From positions 198,501-262,500 of the forward strand of contig WPIO01000046.1 in assembly GCA_009760855.2 (NCBI GenBank): 64,000 nucleotides of DNA. The letters are read 5' to 3'. The notes beneath the pieces were generated by a model. The model did not search any database and was not told where the DNA came from. It saw nothing but the letters and a program-made list of their open reading frames with translations. Shown here piece after piece: positions 1-13,964 of this stretch. The first letter of the stretch is position 1. Every line of letters starts with the position of its first letter. The DNA comes from Cristatella mucedo (lineage: Eukaryota; Bryozoa; Phylactolaemata; Cristatellidae). A program made the position numbers and the translations under genes.

Positions 1-920
1 TGTGATCCAGAGATTGGAAAGGCTTACTCAAAATTGGCTCTGCCAGCATATCTCCTGTCGAATCAGCTCGGAATCTAGGTGTCATATTCCAAAGCGACCT
101 CTCGTTAGACGACCATATCAGCTCCACAGTCAAATCCGCCTATTTTCAGCTTCATAACATTGCTAAAATTTGGGCTTGTTTAGATAAAGATACTACGTCC
201 AAGTTAGTTCATGCATTCGTGACATCCCGTCTCGACTTCTGCAACTCACTGCTTACTGGCCTACCAGCATGTGCGATCAGGCGATTGCAGCTGGTGCAAA
301 ACTCTGCAGCTAGGCTTGTCTGTCGTGAGCGTCGCAGTTGCCACATTACTCCACTTCTCGCCGACCTGCACTGGCTACCAGTCAAGCAACGGATCGACTT
401 CAAGGTTTTGTCGCTCACTTTTAGGTCCCTTCATTCTATGGCTCCAGCCTATCTGTCAGATATACTACCCCATCAGGCCAAGCATCGTACCACCCGCTTT
501 TCGGAATCCAGCAGTCTAGAAATACCTCATACAAACCTTAAATCCTTGGGAGACCGTGCATTTAGTTCATATGCTCCCAAAGCCTGGAACTCCCTCCCGA
601 CCTGCATCAAAACATCCCCTGACCTGACCACATTTAAAAGGAACTTAAAAACACACCTATTTAGGACAGCATTTCGTGGGTCCCTGTGATTCGTCTTTGA
701 TGTGCTTATGCGTGCTGACACTGTGCATGCTGCCACTAACCACATTTGCATGCTGACCCTGTGCATGTCACCCCTAACCATATTATTCATTTCGTTTGTT
801 TTTCAAGCATGATTTTACTTACCATTCAATTGCATTTCACTTTACAGCAAATGTAAAGCACCTAGAGAGAGATTGAGTTCTCTGAGGGCGCTTTATCAAG
901 TGAATTATTATTATTATTAT
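1..920 (+). mobile_element. LINE-A copy: RT C-terminal region and 3' end
   Basis: Encodes the C-terminal part of a CR1/L2-type non-LTR reverse transcriptase (TSRLDFCNSLLTGLPACA, RLQLVQNSAARLVCRE, DLHWLPVKQRIDFKVLSLTF). A 3'UTR follows, with the hairpin AAGCGCC-like/GGGCGCTTTATC end (slightly diverged here) and a (TTA)n tail ending near 920. The 5' side leaves the window. It has internal frameshifts. It is about the same segment as the copy at 51,985. Confidence 0.93.
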
Positions 921-1173
921 ACAATTACGGGAGCAAATTTTATTGAGAGAGTGACCTTTTGTTCACCATTGTGAACGTTACCCTACAACCTGCAGGCTTG
1001 GTTGAACAAGACACTTGCCTCGTTAGCCTTGACGTGCTGTTGCATGATGCTATTCATTGAGCTATGCCCAGTATATGCCGTAAGTGACTGACTGTTAAAT
1101 TAGAGTACGTGATTGTGTGGTGCCCTTCATATTCAGTGGGTGTGGATTGTGAGTCATGTTTCTGATATTTTAG

Positions 1174-1339
1174 GTGAGCAAAAGCCGAAGCGAATGCCTG
1201 CAACGTTTGTGTCTTTTGATAATGATACCAAACCCGATGCAGAAACTCCAGGAAGCAGTGCGCAGGTCGTCAGATGTGTCAGCAGTGCCTCTGTACTCTC
1301 AGCTGGTAGTGGGACTTCCGAAAACTCTGAAGACATTGA
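1174..1339 (+). CDS. SNX29: Possible SNX29 linker exon
   Basis: An open reading frame lies between a good acceptor (tattttag) and a good donor (GTGAGT). It enters needing one base and leaves with two. It encodes a serine-rich, polar stretch (PKRMPATFVSFDND near the start, SGTSENSEDIE at the end), as expected for the disordered linker between the RUN and coiled-coil domains. That region is poorly conserved, so identity cannot be shown by eye. A 37-nt piece at 1,386-1,422 and a 31-nt piece at 2,404-2,434 have fitting splice sites and phases and could be the next microexons, but this may be chance. Confidence 0.42.
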
Positions 1340-1889
1340 GTGAGTCGCTTAATGGTGCTGCTATGCTTGTTGATGTGCAATGCAGGCAAGGCTTAGTGGC
1401 TTGGATGGTTTCGAGCACAATGGTGAGTTGCACATCGATTATGTTTGCTTAACACGAGAAGAGATATTTGAAAAAGTTCTTGCCTGGTCGAAGCTCCTTA
1501 ATGAATTCTGCTGTGTTAGCACCTATGACGAATTTCGGCAGGCTTAGCGTGTGGGTGAACTCTCAGGTTACTGTTGAGTCACTCGTGCATAATAAGTGGT
1601 TGAGTAGTGGGTACACTCCACTGCAAGAAACCTAGAAGGTTCTTCAGCAGTCTTACCCTAGGGTTTGTTCTGAGAAACCAAAAACTTATGTGACCAAATG
1701 AAACTACAGACCGTGCAGCAGCTACTGGAATCTGTGCGTGCTGCTTTCCCTGCGGTTTTGAGTTGGTTGTGTCTCTCAATGCAAACACACAACCAACAGC
1801 TCACAAACTCATAAACCGCAGGGAAAGCAGCATGCACAGATTCCAGTAGCTGCTGCACGGTCGGTAGACAGAGGAAAGAGAGAGAGGGG

Positions 1890-1973
<84 letters not shown>

Positions 1974-2034
1974 GAGAGAGAGGGGAAGAGAGACAGAGAC
2001 ACAGACAGAGAGAGAGAGAGACCGAGAGACAAAG

Positions 2035-2096
<62 letters not shown>

Positions 2097-2169
2097 TTTT
2101 GCGTGCCCGTGTCAGTCTGTTTTGTATATAGGTGTATGTGTATTTTGTATATTTTTGTGGTGCAACCAT

Positions 2170-2223
<54 letters not shown>

Positions 2224-5200
2224 TGTGCAGGTGTTTGTCCTTATGTGCAGCAATAAATTCAGCCCCTGGAAGTGAAGAATTCGTCTTCCTATGTGGTGTG
2301 CCTATAGAATATACAAAAATTCCATATGAATAGTGTAGACAGAATGGAAAGAAAGCCAGCTGCTGAAAGTTATGGCATGCATGTTTTCTTTCTGTATTTT
2401 CAGATGCGTTGCTGTGCGGGTGAACTTTCTCTAGGTATCAACTAATGCCTAAGCTGGTTTTTCTATCGTATTGCTAGCAGCTGCACTGCAGCTTTCTTTA
2501 GCAAAGTGCCATCTTGTCTTGGCCGGCCTCTTTAGCAGTTTACAAAAGCAGTTTTTTTGGGTGTTTTGTAAGACATACTCTTTCTATGTGGATGCTGCAT
2601 GGAGCAGGCAATATTACTATACTGTACTGTCACTGTACAGCTCGGCCCTTGAATTAGTACTGCAGCATGACATCTACGGACTATGAAGACCTCTATAATC
2701 TTCTACTAGCATTTACGATTAGACCATTCTTTGTCTAGTAATTCGATCCCAAAAACTCCTTGCTTACTCCTGGAAATCTAGTGTGCTTTTGCTTGTGACG
2801 GTAGGATTGCATCGCATCTTTTGCTTTGATGTGCTCTTTCAGCAGTCGTTGCTTCATAAGCCAGTTTTTAGATTGGTGCATTTTGAATGCAGATGGCTGC
2901 TTCAGCTTTGCTCGCCCCAGCCCCATAGTGAAAACTGATGCAGCCATAATGATAATAATAATAATAATGTCACGTGAGATTGACCAATTGCCAGATGCTG
3001 ATTCTCACGAATCGCCTGTGGCAGCAGTGACAGGCTGACGATTACAAACATTATTAGAGTCACAACACTGCAATCAATAAAGCCACAAAGGATGTGATGC
3101 TGCAACATGTACCGATGCTCTGTAAGTTCACCAAGCCTGTGCTTGCAGAGCATCGCTTGTAGACCGGTGGTGCTCATGTGACACCATTAGCCATCATTCT
3201 TGCTGCTCGTACCTTGTACAATAACAATAATAATAATATTAATATATTTGTATAGCTCCCTCAGAGAACTGACTCTCTCTTTCTCAAGGCACATTACAGA
3301 TGCTGCATAGAAAGCATTGCCAAATTTTGGCAGTAAAATCCGCAAGCAGCAAGCATAACGTATATGCACGCGAGCTCGTTCGTGAGTGTGCACATGTGTC
3401 AATCATCATGTGCGTATGCATGGGCGTGCTTAGACGACTGACACCTTAGTTGATAAGGGCTGAGTCAACCTTTCAGCCCACTATGCGATTACCTTCCTTC
3501 TGACAATACCGCTAAGATACTTGTAATCTCTGGTTCATTTAGATACTGTTACCTTATACCTTGGTCTGCTACTGTATTTGAACGTGACGATTTCTTTCAA
3601 CGAGCTCAAAGGAAGCTTTCAAAAGAAGCTTATTGCTACAGCAGGAGCTTAGCACGATTACCAAGAATTTGTGCTCTGCTCCTTCTGCTACAGGCACTAG
3701 CTGGCCATGCGGCCCATGGGGCACATGCTCAGTGATCGTAGCTTAGCTGAGTGTGGCATTTCGTATGGAGCATAGCTGTACTACACAATGTTGAAACTCA
3801 AATGAAATTGGCTTTACTTCATTGCTTTGGTTATCATCTTGATCCTGATCTTGATTGGATTGCAAAGGCAAGCACCGTCTTGACAGTGTGCACGTGGTTC
3901 TTGATTGCAGCTGTAGGGCATGAGCTGCTGTTGCGGTTTCGCGGTTCTGCCTACGAGCAGCTGTAGCCCATCTCCTGCATTCGTGGTTCTAGGGGCGATT
4001 CCAGTTTTACACCCCTGGACAGCATTGGTGCACCCATTTTCTTCAAGACAGAGGACGACATCCAGTCAGGTGCTTACCTAACGCCCACTGTATTCTGGCT
4101 GTTTGATTTCATTGGCTAGTAATGCTTTGTATTCTGTAGGTGCTATATTACTGACCTTTAAAGCCACATAGTCAGGCCAACGTCCAGGAATGCATTTCGT
4201 TTTTGTTGCAGTCGATTCAGACTTGCCCACGTACAGCAGCTCCTGGACTGAGGATGCCATGAATGCCGTGTCCATGGCGACGAGTGGAAGCAGGTAGATC
4301 TTATCCTACCCTGCATGGCAGCCCCCTGCCAATCGCCTCTGCTTTTTTTTGTTTGTAGAATGGCCGTATACTTTTGCAACGCCCTGACCTTTATATCAGC
4401 ACATTTCGGATCTGAGATTAGCATTTTGTTTTACTGAGAAGAGTTATATTTTGTGCTTGTAGCAGTTCATTGCAAGCCCGAGTAAGTGCTAACATACCCT
4501 CATCTGTCCTTGAATCAGGTGAACCAGCTGCAACCATGTCTGCAGGTAAGAGCTCGATGGATGCAGTACTTTAGATGACTGGTAAAATGGTAATGTAATG
4601 CAATGTAATGTATCTCCGTCTGTAACTCCTCAAAGAGCACACTCAAACCCTATGTGGCTTTCGATACACATTCGGTAGCTAACAGACTTTATCTCAAGAA
4701 AAAATAAAAACATAGCTTAGTCAGTAGGGCAGTTGAGGTAGTGAGTAGCACGGAAGTAGCAGCTCAGGACGGCTGGAAAGGATGTGCCATAGTCGTGAGC
4801 AGGAGAGTGGATGTTGTCCGCAGTCTAGGACCTGCAGAGCAGAAGCTTCCGACCTGCAGAGCAGAAGCTTCCGTTGCCACCTGTCTTTAAGCAAAGGATT
4901 ATGCTGTGGGTTAACATGCGCCGATCAGCACTGCTTGCATGTCTAAAAGTGGCAATCGCCGAAATTTTACTAATGCAAGCTTGTCGATCTGCTCAGAAAT
5001 GCCTTCTAACATAACCTTCTAACAGTCTCTCATCCTTCATCTAGAATAGGCGAGACCCCTCTCCTGCCGAACTTGCGGATGTTGGGGCTGGTCGTCGACT
5101 GGTCTTTTAAGGCTAAATGATGATAAAAACCAAGCTGCCACTCCTCGGAAAAGCTAAATTTGTTGCTGGAATACAACAATTCTAGCTTTTCATTGATCAA

Positions 5201-8200
5201 GCTATGGCGAGACTATCCCCCCCCCCCGAATGGCTGTCTGGATGTCATTGTCGATGACCATCGTATATATTTTTTGGTATATTTATACAGAAGACTGCTT
5301 TAACGGCTCGATCTTACATTCTCACTTCTGAATCGTGAATGTTGTGCACCTAAAGCAACTTGGGTTTTCTGTGGGCCGGTAGGAAAGACATAGAGGTATG
5401 ATGCCTGCTCCGGCGCTGTGACTTTGTGGAGTTACTGATGGAGATCAGTACTCACCACAATATGGCTCACTGAGATTCTTACTCGGTCCCTGGTTCTCTT
5501 AAAGACGGGACCGCCGATTTAATTCTCGTTTTTGGCAGCGCCGCCAAAAAGTGCCACAAGTTCTCTACAGTTCTGTTCTTGATAGGGCCCCGACAAATCG
5601 ATCTTTGAATCCAAAAAGTTCTACTACATGTGTCCACTTAGCTAAATTTGCTGCACTGGCTCCTGGTCACACTGAAGATGCAAGCCACAATTCTTGCCTT
5701 GACCTACAAGGCGGCGGTGTGTGACATGGCCTACTTCTTTCGCCTCGGCTTGACTCCTTCGTACCTAGCTGAAATGTGGCTGAAGCATCAGCCCCCCCCC
5801 ATCTCCTCTCAGGACAAATGATGAGCGGTCGTTTTTCCTTGTTTGGGGCAGTTGGTAACAGATGATGTCACAATACACGAACTAGTCAGTGGACCTTACG
5901 TGCTGCCTTGCCATGGTTCTTATGTTTGGTGGCAAAGGAAGTGCAGGAGATTACTGCCACCCTCCTTTTTTCCCTATTTCTCCAGCCATCCTCTTTATTC
6001 CACTTTAGTTGTTATGTTCTATTTGTTGTGAGATGGAGGCTGTTTGCTTCCTTCCGGTTGTGTATCAGAACCGACTTTCAATGTAGAGGCTGATACTCTC
6101 ACATGTAAGACCTTGGCTTTGGGGAGTTACAATGATTTGTACTTTTTTCTATGGGGCAGATGTTTTGAGAGGGCTTTATACTAGTTCTTTGGTGGGAGTT
6201 GCACAGCTGGTTACTTGTAGAGCAACGTGTCTGTTGCAAGAGGCACATCTTCTCACTCAAGCCATTTGTGTGCAGTGGCACGCTACCTGGGGCACGCTAC
6301 AAAACTAATAGGGAATATTTCTTCAGCTCCCGGACCGCATTACTGCTGAGACACGTTATAAAACCGAAACTTGCTGAGTATGTCACCAGAATTATTATTG
6401 CTTGCATTTGGTCGCATTTGTTTGTTCTTTTGGAGACCCATTCAGAAGTTTGCATGGGAATTTAAGTGTAAATTGTTTGCCACTTTCGCATGGTATGATG
6501 TTGGCATGTAGTTGCAGTCAATCCAAAATTTGTAAAGAGTTAAACAACTGCTAAACTGAAATGTTAAAATAGTAATGGTTGAAATAAGTTTTTCGAGGGA
6601 CTACAAGAGTTTTTCGAGCAGATTTTGAAGAAGCATCCCTGTCCTAATGCAATCGGCCTGTGCAATCAGGCGCTTACAGCTGGAGCAAAACTCTGCAGCT
6701 AGGCTTGTCTGTCATGAGTGTCACAGTTGCCACATCACACCACTTCTTGCCGACCTGCATTGGCTACCAGTCAAGCGACGCATCGACTTCAAGGTTGTAT
6801 CGCACACTTTTAGGTCCCTTAATTCTTTGGCTCCAGCCTACCTATCAGATCTACTGCCCCGCCATGCTAATCGTCGCACCACCCGCTTTTTGGAATCTAA
6901 CTGTTTACCTATAACCTCATAGAATGCTCAAATCCTTTGGAAACCCTGCCTTTATTTAGTTCGTATTCTCCCAAAGCCTATAACTCACTCCCGACTTGCA
7001 TCACGACGTCCCCTGACTTGACCAATTTGAAAAGAAATTTAAAATGCACATATTTCTGACAGCATTTAGTGGATCCCTGTGATTCGACCTTTATGTACTT
7101 AAGCATGCTGACATTGTGCATGCTGCCACTAACCACACTTGCATGCTGATCCTGTACACGTCATCCCTAACCATGTTATTCTTGTGCTTATTGAGCAAGC
7201 TACCACTAACCATTCGATCGTGTTTCCTTTGCAGCAAATGTAAAGTGCCTAGAAAGAGATTGAGTTCTCTGAGGGTGCTTGATCAAATGTGTTATTATTA
7301 TTATTCTCCTTTCACAAGGTCGACGTTTAGTCATTTTCACACCAAAATTCTGACTACATCCTTTATGGCATGTAACTTCACTGTGGTACTGTTGTCTCAC
7401 TCTGCACAGCTAATACGGTGTCGTTTTTTCATACAGCCGTGTAAGTCTGCTATGGGCACAGTGCTCTTCGTAGGCTGTTCAACATGGTCGCTAACGTCCA
7501 TGCCTTTTTTGGATTTTCTGTGCTTTTGGCTTTCTGTTATGCTTGACCTGCCATGCTCTTGAATAGAAGTGGTTTAAATTAGTATTGGCTTGCTACGATG
7601 CTGTTATCGTGACGAGAATGAATGAACATGCCCAATTCATTTTAAGCTGGTATTTAATCAAGTTATTGCTGACATAGCTCAGTGCATGCTTTATAGAGCT
7701 GGGTTCGTTTGCTGTAGCGGAATTGAAGCAGGCCATTATCACAATGATGATGAAGAAAGATGAGGTCGAAGAGCAGAATAAGTGAGTGCCATTCCCTGCA
7801 ATATCTGGTCTCTCTCATCTGCAGCAGGCATTACTGTGCCAGAGGCAGCCGAACGTGAACGCTTCGCGAAAGGGGCACCCAGTACGGTGCCACCTCCTCA
7901 CACTTCCGCCGCTCAGCAAGCCTCTTTCTCGATTCTAGAGTTGTTCGCTCGATACTCGATCAAGAGGTCGAAATGTCCAAAGGTCTCCGCGCCGAGATCG
8001 CCGAGATGAAAGAGGCCCACGAGGAAGCCCAAAAGCGAGACCAGCAGCGCATACAGTCGTTGACAAAGTGAGCGATGCTTGCCCTCTGTGGCAGGCGAGT
8101 GTGCTGCAGCCAGCGACGAGGGACCTCGTGTTCGACCGTGTTTCTCTTGCAGCAAATGTAAAGCGCATAGAAAGAGATCGAGTTCTCTGAGGGTGCTTTA

Positions 8201-11200
8201 TCAAGTGCATTATTATTATTATTGATAATTTTTTTCAGCGAGCAATACCTCGAAACGTTTTCTTGCTTTCTTGCCATCAGCTCAGAACCAAACTGGCTGA
8301 AAAAATATGAGCTGATTTTTACGACCTCGTTTTTTATAGCGGCAGAAATAGCCTGAACGGCTACCACCGCTGCTTTCAGTTGGCAATAAAGGATCGCTCA
8401 ACTGCAGGATTTGAACCCACGACCTCGGTCGAGAACAGCGAGCACCTTACCTTCTGGGCTATCACTGTCCCTAGGGGATGCAAACGTTCCTAGCGATGCA
8501 AACCGTGCGTTCGTCCCCTCTCTCTCTCTCTCTCCCTTTTCCATGCTTTGCTGAAGCCGGCGGTCTACATTGCATTTCTAGTTGTTGTTTATTGTGCTCT
8601 AAGCGTCGGCTCAGTGCTAGCGCAGTTGATCCTCTGCTCAGGGAGTGCGAGTTGCTGAAGCATCAGCTGAAGAAGTATGTCAACGCAGTGCAAGCGCTAC
8701 GGCGCGATGGTGCCCACGTGGAAGGTACGTGCCGCGCGGCGTCCGTCCGTCTGCAGCTTGCCACTTTCAGACACCTCTTGCTGGACCTCGATAACTGGGT
8801 GCAAATGCAGTCAGCAGCTTGTTAAGGGCTCTGTGGTGTAACTACGTGCCCACAGTTGGATGGCTTCGTCGGCGCCCACGCAGCGTTTTTGCATTTTCAC
8901 TGAGCATCGCTCTATCGCTGCACTCCATTTTGCCGTGGCGCCGATATGAGGTGCGGCCGGCAGCGAGACCCGCGAGGCTGGCGCCAATCATTCATAGGCA
9001 CGCTCTCCGAGCTTCGTCTGCTCGAGCAACATCTGATGCATCTTTGAGCTGCTGGTGCTGGCGCCGGTGTGGCATGGCACGCTCGACATTTCTTTCGATC
9101 GTTTAGCTTTGTCACCAGCTTTTGCGAGTGCGTCGCCTTGGATGACTAATGTGCTTTCAATTTCGCTCAGACTTGACCAGCCTGGGCATACACCTCGACG
9201 AGCCACAGCCACCACTGCCCGCGCCCAAGGTGACGAGTGAGGACTACAGCATGGAGGCGGACGAGTACCGACGCAAGCTCGTCCAGGTATGTGCCGAAGC
9301 TCTCCGCTTGCAATCGTACACGCTGCTTTCCGGGCTGTGCCCAGTCTGGCTGGCTGGCTGGGCGAGAGCTGCAGCCGCGAGGCATTCACCGCTGGCCAGG
9401 TGGCAGAGATGCACGGTGAGCTGATGGAGTTCAACGAGTATCTGCAGAAGCAGGTCATCGTCCGAGAAGCTCGAATCTCCCGCCTGCGGGAGACCCTGGT
9501 CGAGCTGCGTGGCCCGGTAAGAGATGGCCTAGCTGCTGATGCCGTCGCCGCCGAAGTGCCTTGATGATCGTGGCGCCGCGAGAGTCAACACCCCAGGCTT
9601 CCCAATTCCATATCTTGCCACGTTGTAGCTTCCGCACGACGTCCAGCTCGATGTTACGCACTCGGATGACGTCAGGTAACGCCAAAAAACGGCGCCGCTG
9701 TGATTGCACGTTCTTTCTGCTGTGACATATTGCTGACCCTGTGGTCATTATCTATTGTGCCCACAGTCATCTCAATTGTAAAACTTCCATTCTAGCATTT
9801 TGGACATGCCTAAGAAAGCCATATTGTTCTTACTACACACAGATTGTATTGTTATAATTAAAGCTGCACTGACTGAAAGAGATGATATTTGCAGGTTTTT
9901 AATAAATGGCTCAGTGTAGTGCTGAGTCGGGACACTTTTTCTCAATCCCACTCAGCCAGTGCTGAGTTAATTTATTTATATTAATATTAATAAGTTATTT
10001 TATTAATCGGTGGAGATTACGCTGCCTGTAGCTGGGTTGGGCAAGTCACTAGTTAGTGACTTCAGGCTATCCACTGAGCCCACCCAATGTGCCTGCCTAC
10101 CAGAGGCAGAGCTAGGATTTCTATCTTGGGGCAAGACCCACCCACAAGTGGTGAACAATTATAGCAACTATCAAAGTATGTTTATTCGACACGAACTTGG
10201 CCTGTTTGCTCATCGAGTGGAAGTGGCACACAAAATTCGCTGTTTGTGACGGTCGGGGAGGGGGCACAACATCATAGTGACAGTTGGGGGTAGCCCAAGT
10301 CGGTGCCCCACTATATGTGGAGGCAAATGCCCCCCCCCCTTGCCCCCACTGGCTCAGCCACCGACCTGAACATTGGGCAATTTGGCACTGTCGCCGGCTA
10401 CTGTGTGCCGTTACTCAATTGCCCTACGTCGGGCAATTAATGAGCGCTTATTTAGGACACTTTTATGCCTCGTCTCATGTGCGTACATCTTTGATGCTTT
10501 GCGTCTCGATATGGTTTTTGTGTGGATACTCAGCTCTGCTATTTAGCAGCATAGATTAGTCTTGTACTTGGTACCACTTTGCCATTCTCCACAGCCTATG
10601 TCCTTTCCATTTCTCTACCTGTCAGTGGCAGAGTAAGCAGCCGTTTAGCTGCTCTTTTTTCTGTAAAAGTTCACAACGGGAACTTGGTTGTTTTTGATAG
10701 CGTGCAAACCAAGGCTCAGTAATAAATAAATGCACACATCTGCCTTTGGGGGCTACAAGCATGTGCAAGTATGCTTGAATGTGGTGCGTCGTCGTGCTAT
10801 TTCTCGAGGCAGTCAGCTTGCTTTGTCGTGAGACTAATACTTGAGGTTTCAGTGTAGGGTATTTGCCTTTCTTGTTGCCTGCCTATATACTTGCCAACAT
10901 GTGCTACTTGGGGTGTGCACGATCTCACACCGTAGCCTATGCGTGAGCTAAGCACACACTGATATGTTGGCAGCGTCAACTGGAGGCCGCTTGTCAACAT
11001 CTGGATACCATCTGCTTTTATGAAAGGCTCCTCCAAATCAATATACCATGTATACCAGGTACGAGTGGCATTTGCGTTACCGAGTTGCTACCGTGCTGGC
11101 ACAGTATGCAGCAGGTGGCTGTCCGTGGTGTCAATCATGAAGCGTGTGATAGCTCTGGCTGCTTTCCACCTACAACGGCAGCTGCACGATGCTGCTCGGC

Positions 11201-11465
11201 GTTCTCCCGTGTTTGCGCTGATCAAAACCAGCCTGTGTGCGTGCATGCAGCTCGGGCAGTGGGACGAAAAGGCCAAATCTAAAGGCCAAACTAAATGATA
11301 CCGTACCGTCTTGGTCAGCGTAGGTCAAGGGGCAGGGCCTGGTGACTCGACCGTTGTCAACTGAGACGAAGACTTGAAATGCCGCCGGCTATAATTGCCC
11401 GGCGTACTGACCTCGCCACAATCCTGTATACTTTGACGACACGATGTAATCAACTTGTCCTGCTG

Positions 11466-11521
<56 letters not shown>

Positions 11522-13872
11522 AGTTCTCTTTTGCATTATATATATATAATTCATTCGTATAGCGCCGCCATAAGAGAACTTAATCTCTATTCAGGTGCTT
11601 CACATATCTCGCAGGGCTCGAGCCCACGACCTTGGTCGGTGCAAGCACCTTAACCAGTGGGCCAAACCGGCTTGGCACTTGGTAGCCCGAATGCCACGTG
11701 GGAAAAGCTGAGGTTCAGAATTGTACAATTTTGTGGTACAAGTACTAAATTTGGCATGGTTGCTGTCCGGGTATTCTAAATACTTCTTAATAATTCTAAA
11801 TACAACCTCTTTAGCTCATCAATTATCAAGATAATACCAACTTTTTCTACAGCAACATGCGTCGTATAGGCTTTCTTCAGCTTGAGAAAAGAATAGACCA
11901 ACTACGGGCTTGCGATATTTTCCTGGCAGAGTGTAGAGTCGGAAGCTTGCAAGTGCAGTAGCCTTTTCTTTTATCGATATATCAGTTTATTTATTATATC
12001 AGTATATTTTATTATATCAGTATATTTTTATTAGTTTTATATATTTTATCGATATATCAGTCGGCGGTTTCTTGACAGTTGCCCCCAGCTCTTCAGAAAC
12101 GTCTTTTACCTATGCGAAACTCCTAGCACTGCCATTACATTGCTGGTTTCTCCTTGCAACTTCGATGGCCCAGGCTTCGATAGCATACGCTCCGAGTGGC
12201 TACTAACGACTTTTTGTGCTGCTCTACTTGCAGCTGTCTTTCTGGTACACAAAATTGAATTAAATTAAAAAGTTGAAGTAGCAGGAATGAAGTAATATGG
12301 CCATTTTTGTGTCTTTTCCAGCTATGCCAGAGTTCTCCCAGTTTCTGGAGGTTTTCGGTCATAGTCAGGTAGATGGATTTCTGGAGCTCATTCCAGTGTG
12401 CAATGACCTCAAACAAAATCGATATGCCTTTTATTTGTCAAGGGGGAGAAAGTGCCTTTATTTGCTGATTTACCAAGCTTGAACTAAACCCATGACCTCG
12501 GTCACGAAAGACCAGGCACCTTACCTCCTAGTCTATCCTAGCTGGGCCCATTAAAAATTAACCGCTGCGAACAGGATTCGAACCTGCGCGGGAAGTTCCC
12601 ATTGGATTTCAAGTCCAACGCCTTAACCACTCGGCCATCGCAGCTTATGATTTATGGGATATCCGTCCGTAAAAATAAAGCTCTGTGGAGCCAACGGCCT
12701 CATGTACAGAGGCAAGAGAGCCTTGGCGGCTTAGGGCACCGCGACAAAATAGCCAAATGCAAGGCAAAGGCAGCCCAATGTGAAGGAAATTGACAAAATA
12801 GTCCCGACAAAAAGTGCATTCTACTGAATAACAAATATAGTCAGCCCCCGATGTAAAACTCGGGAGATAAGAACTCGCACGAGCACAAACACACACACAA
12901 ACACACTCATGCACACAAATTGAAAATCAAAATGTATCCAAGAAAACTTTGAAAATCCGAGAGCAGTCAGTTGATTTGTCAACGCCGAAAACAGTAGGGA
13001 GGAAACGATATGTGACAACATATCAAACGTAGAACGTATCCTATACCATTCTCAACTTACGAAAATTTGACTTACGACAGGTTGTCCGGTCCCTTTCTGT
13101 TTTGGAAGTCGGGGCTGACTGTAATTCAAGATAATTTTGTTAATTGATCTATTCCGCATTTTTTCTTATTTTTGTTTACGTTTTCAGCCAAATTATTTTC
13201 ATCCTTTCATGGCACTGCCCCTTTCAACCGACCATCAATTGCCATCACCCATCTGTATTCAAAGTCATCAGACAATTTCGAAAGGAGCATGACAGAGTTG
13301 AGATCATTATCGCACTTCAAACTCTTGTTTCAACCTGTGATGACATTGAGTGTCTGGATTAACTCCATAACATCGCACACAATCTGACAATCTAAATTGC
13401 GATTCAAATGGTATCAACATATATCGATCTTGCATTACCTTTAAATTTTTTTTACTCGAATCTTAATAACGTTTTACTCAAGTAGAAGGTCCTTTGCCAA
13501 TTCAATTTAATATGTATTAGTTATTTATTTAGTACTTGTGTCATTGTGTATTAGTTATTTTTGTATTATACTTGTACAATACTTTTGAGCTGCTTGGGGC
13601 TATTTTGTCTTTGGGCTATTTTGTATGCAGGCAATTCTGTCCTGGGCCGTTCTGTCCTGGGCTGTTTTGTCGGGTCACCGGTGGCTTCACCACCCGGCAG
13701 ACAATAACGGATAGCGTGTAACGTTCTGGAGTCAAACCCACGACCTGGATAGTGAAGAGCAAGCAACCTACTCCTGGGCTATGACCCAGAGGTAAGGTAT
13801 TCCTAAGTCTAATCTGAGCGATAGTCAGAAGCAATTTTAGTTGACTCATGCAAACTGCCTAGAAAGAGATTT

Positions 13873-13964
<92 letters not shown>

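Noticed and set aside
1801-2253. 150-codon minus-strand frame and overlapping plus-strand frames
   Set aside because: They are translations of GA/TG microsatellites and of the hairpin (Ser-Leu, Cys-Val and Thr-His repeats), not genes.
4519-4545. 27-nt candidate SNX29 microexon with good splice sites
   Set aside because: In the phase left by the 4,212-4,293 exon it creates an immediate TGA stop.
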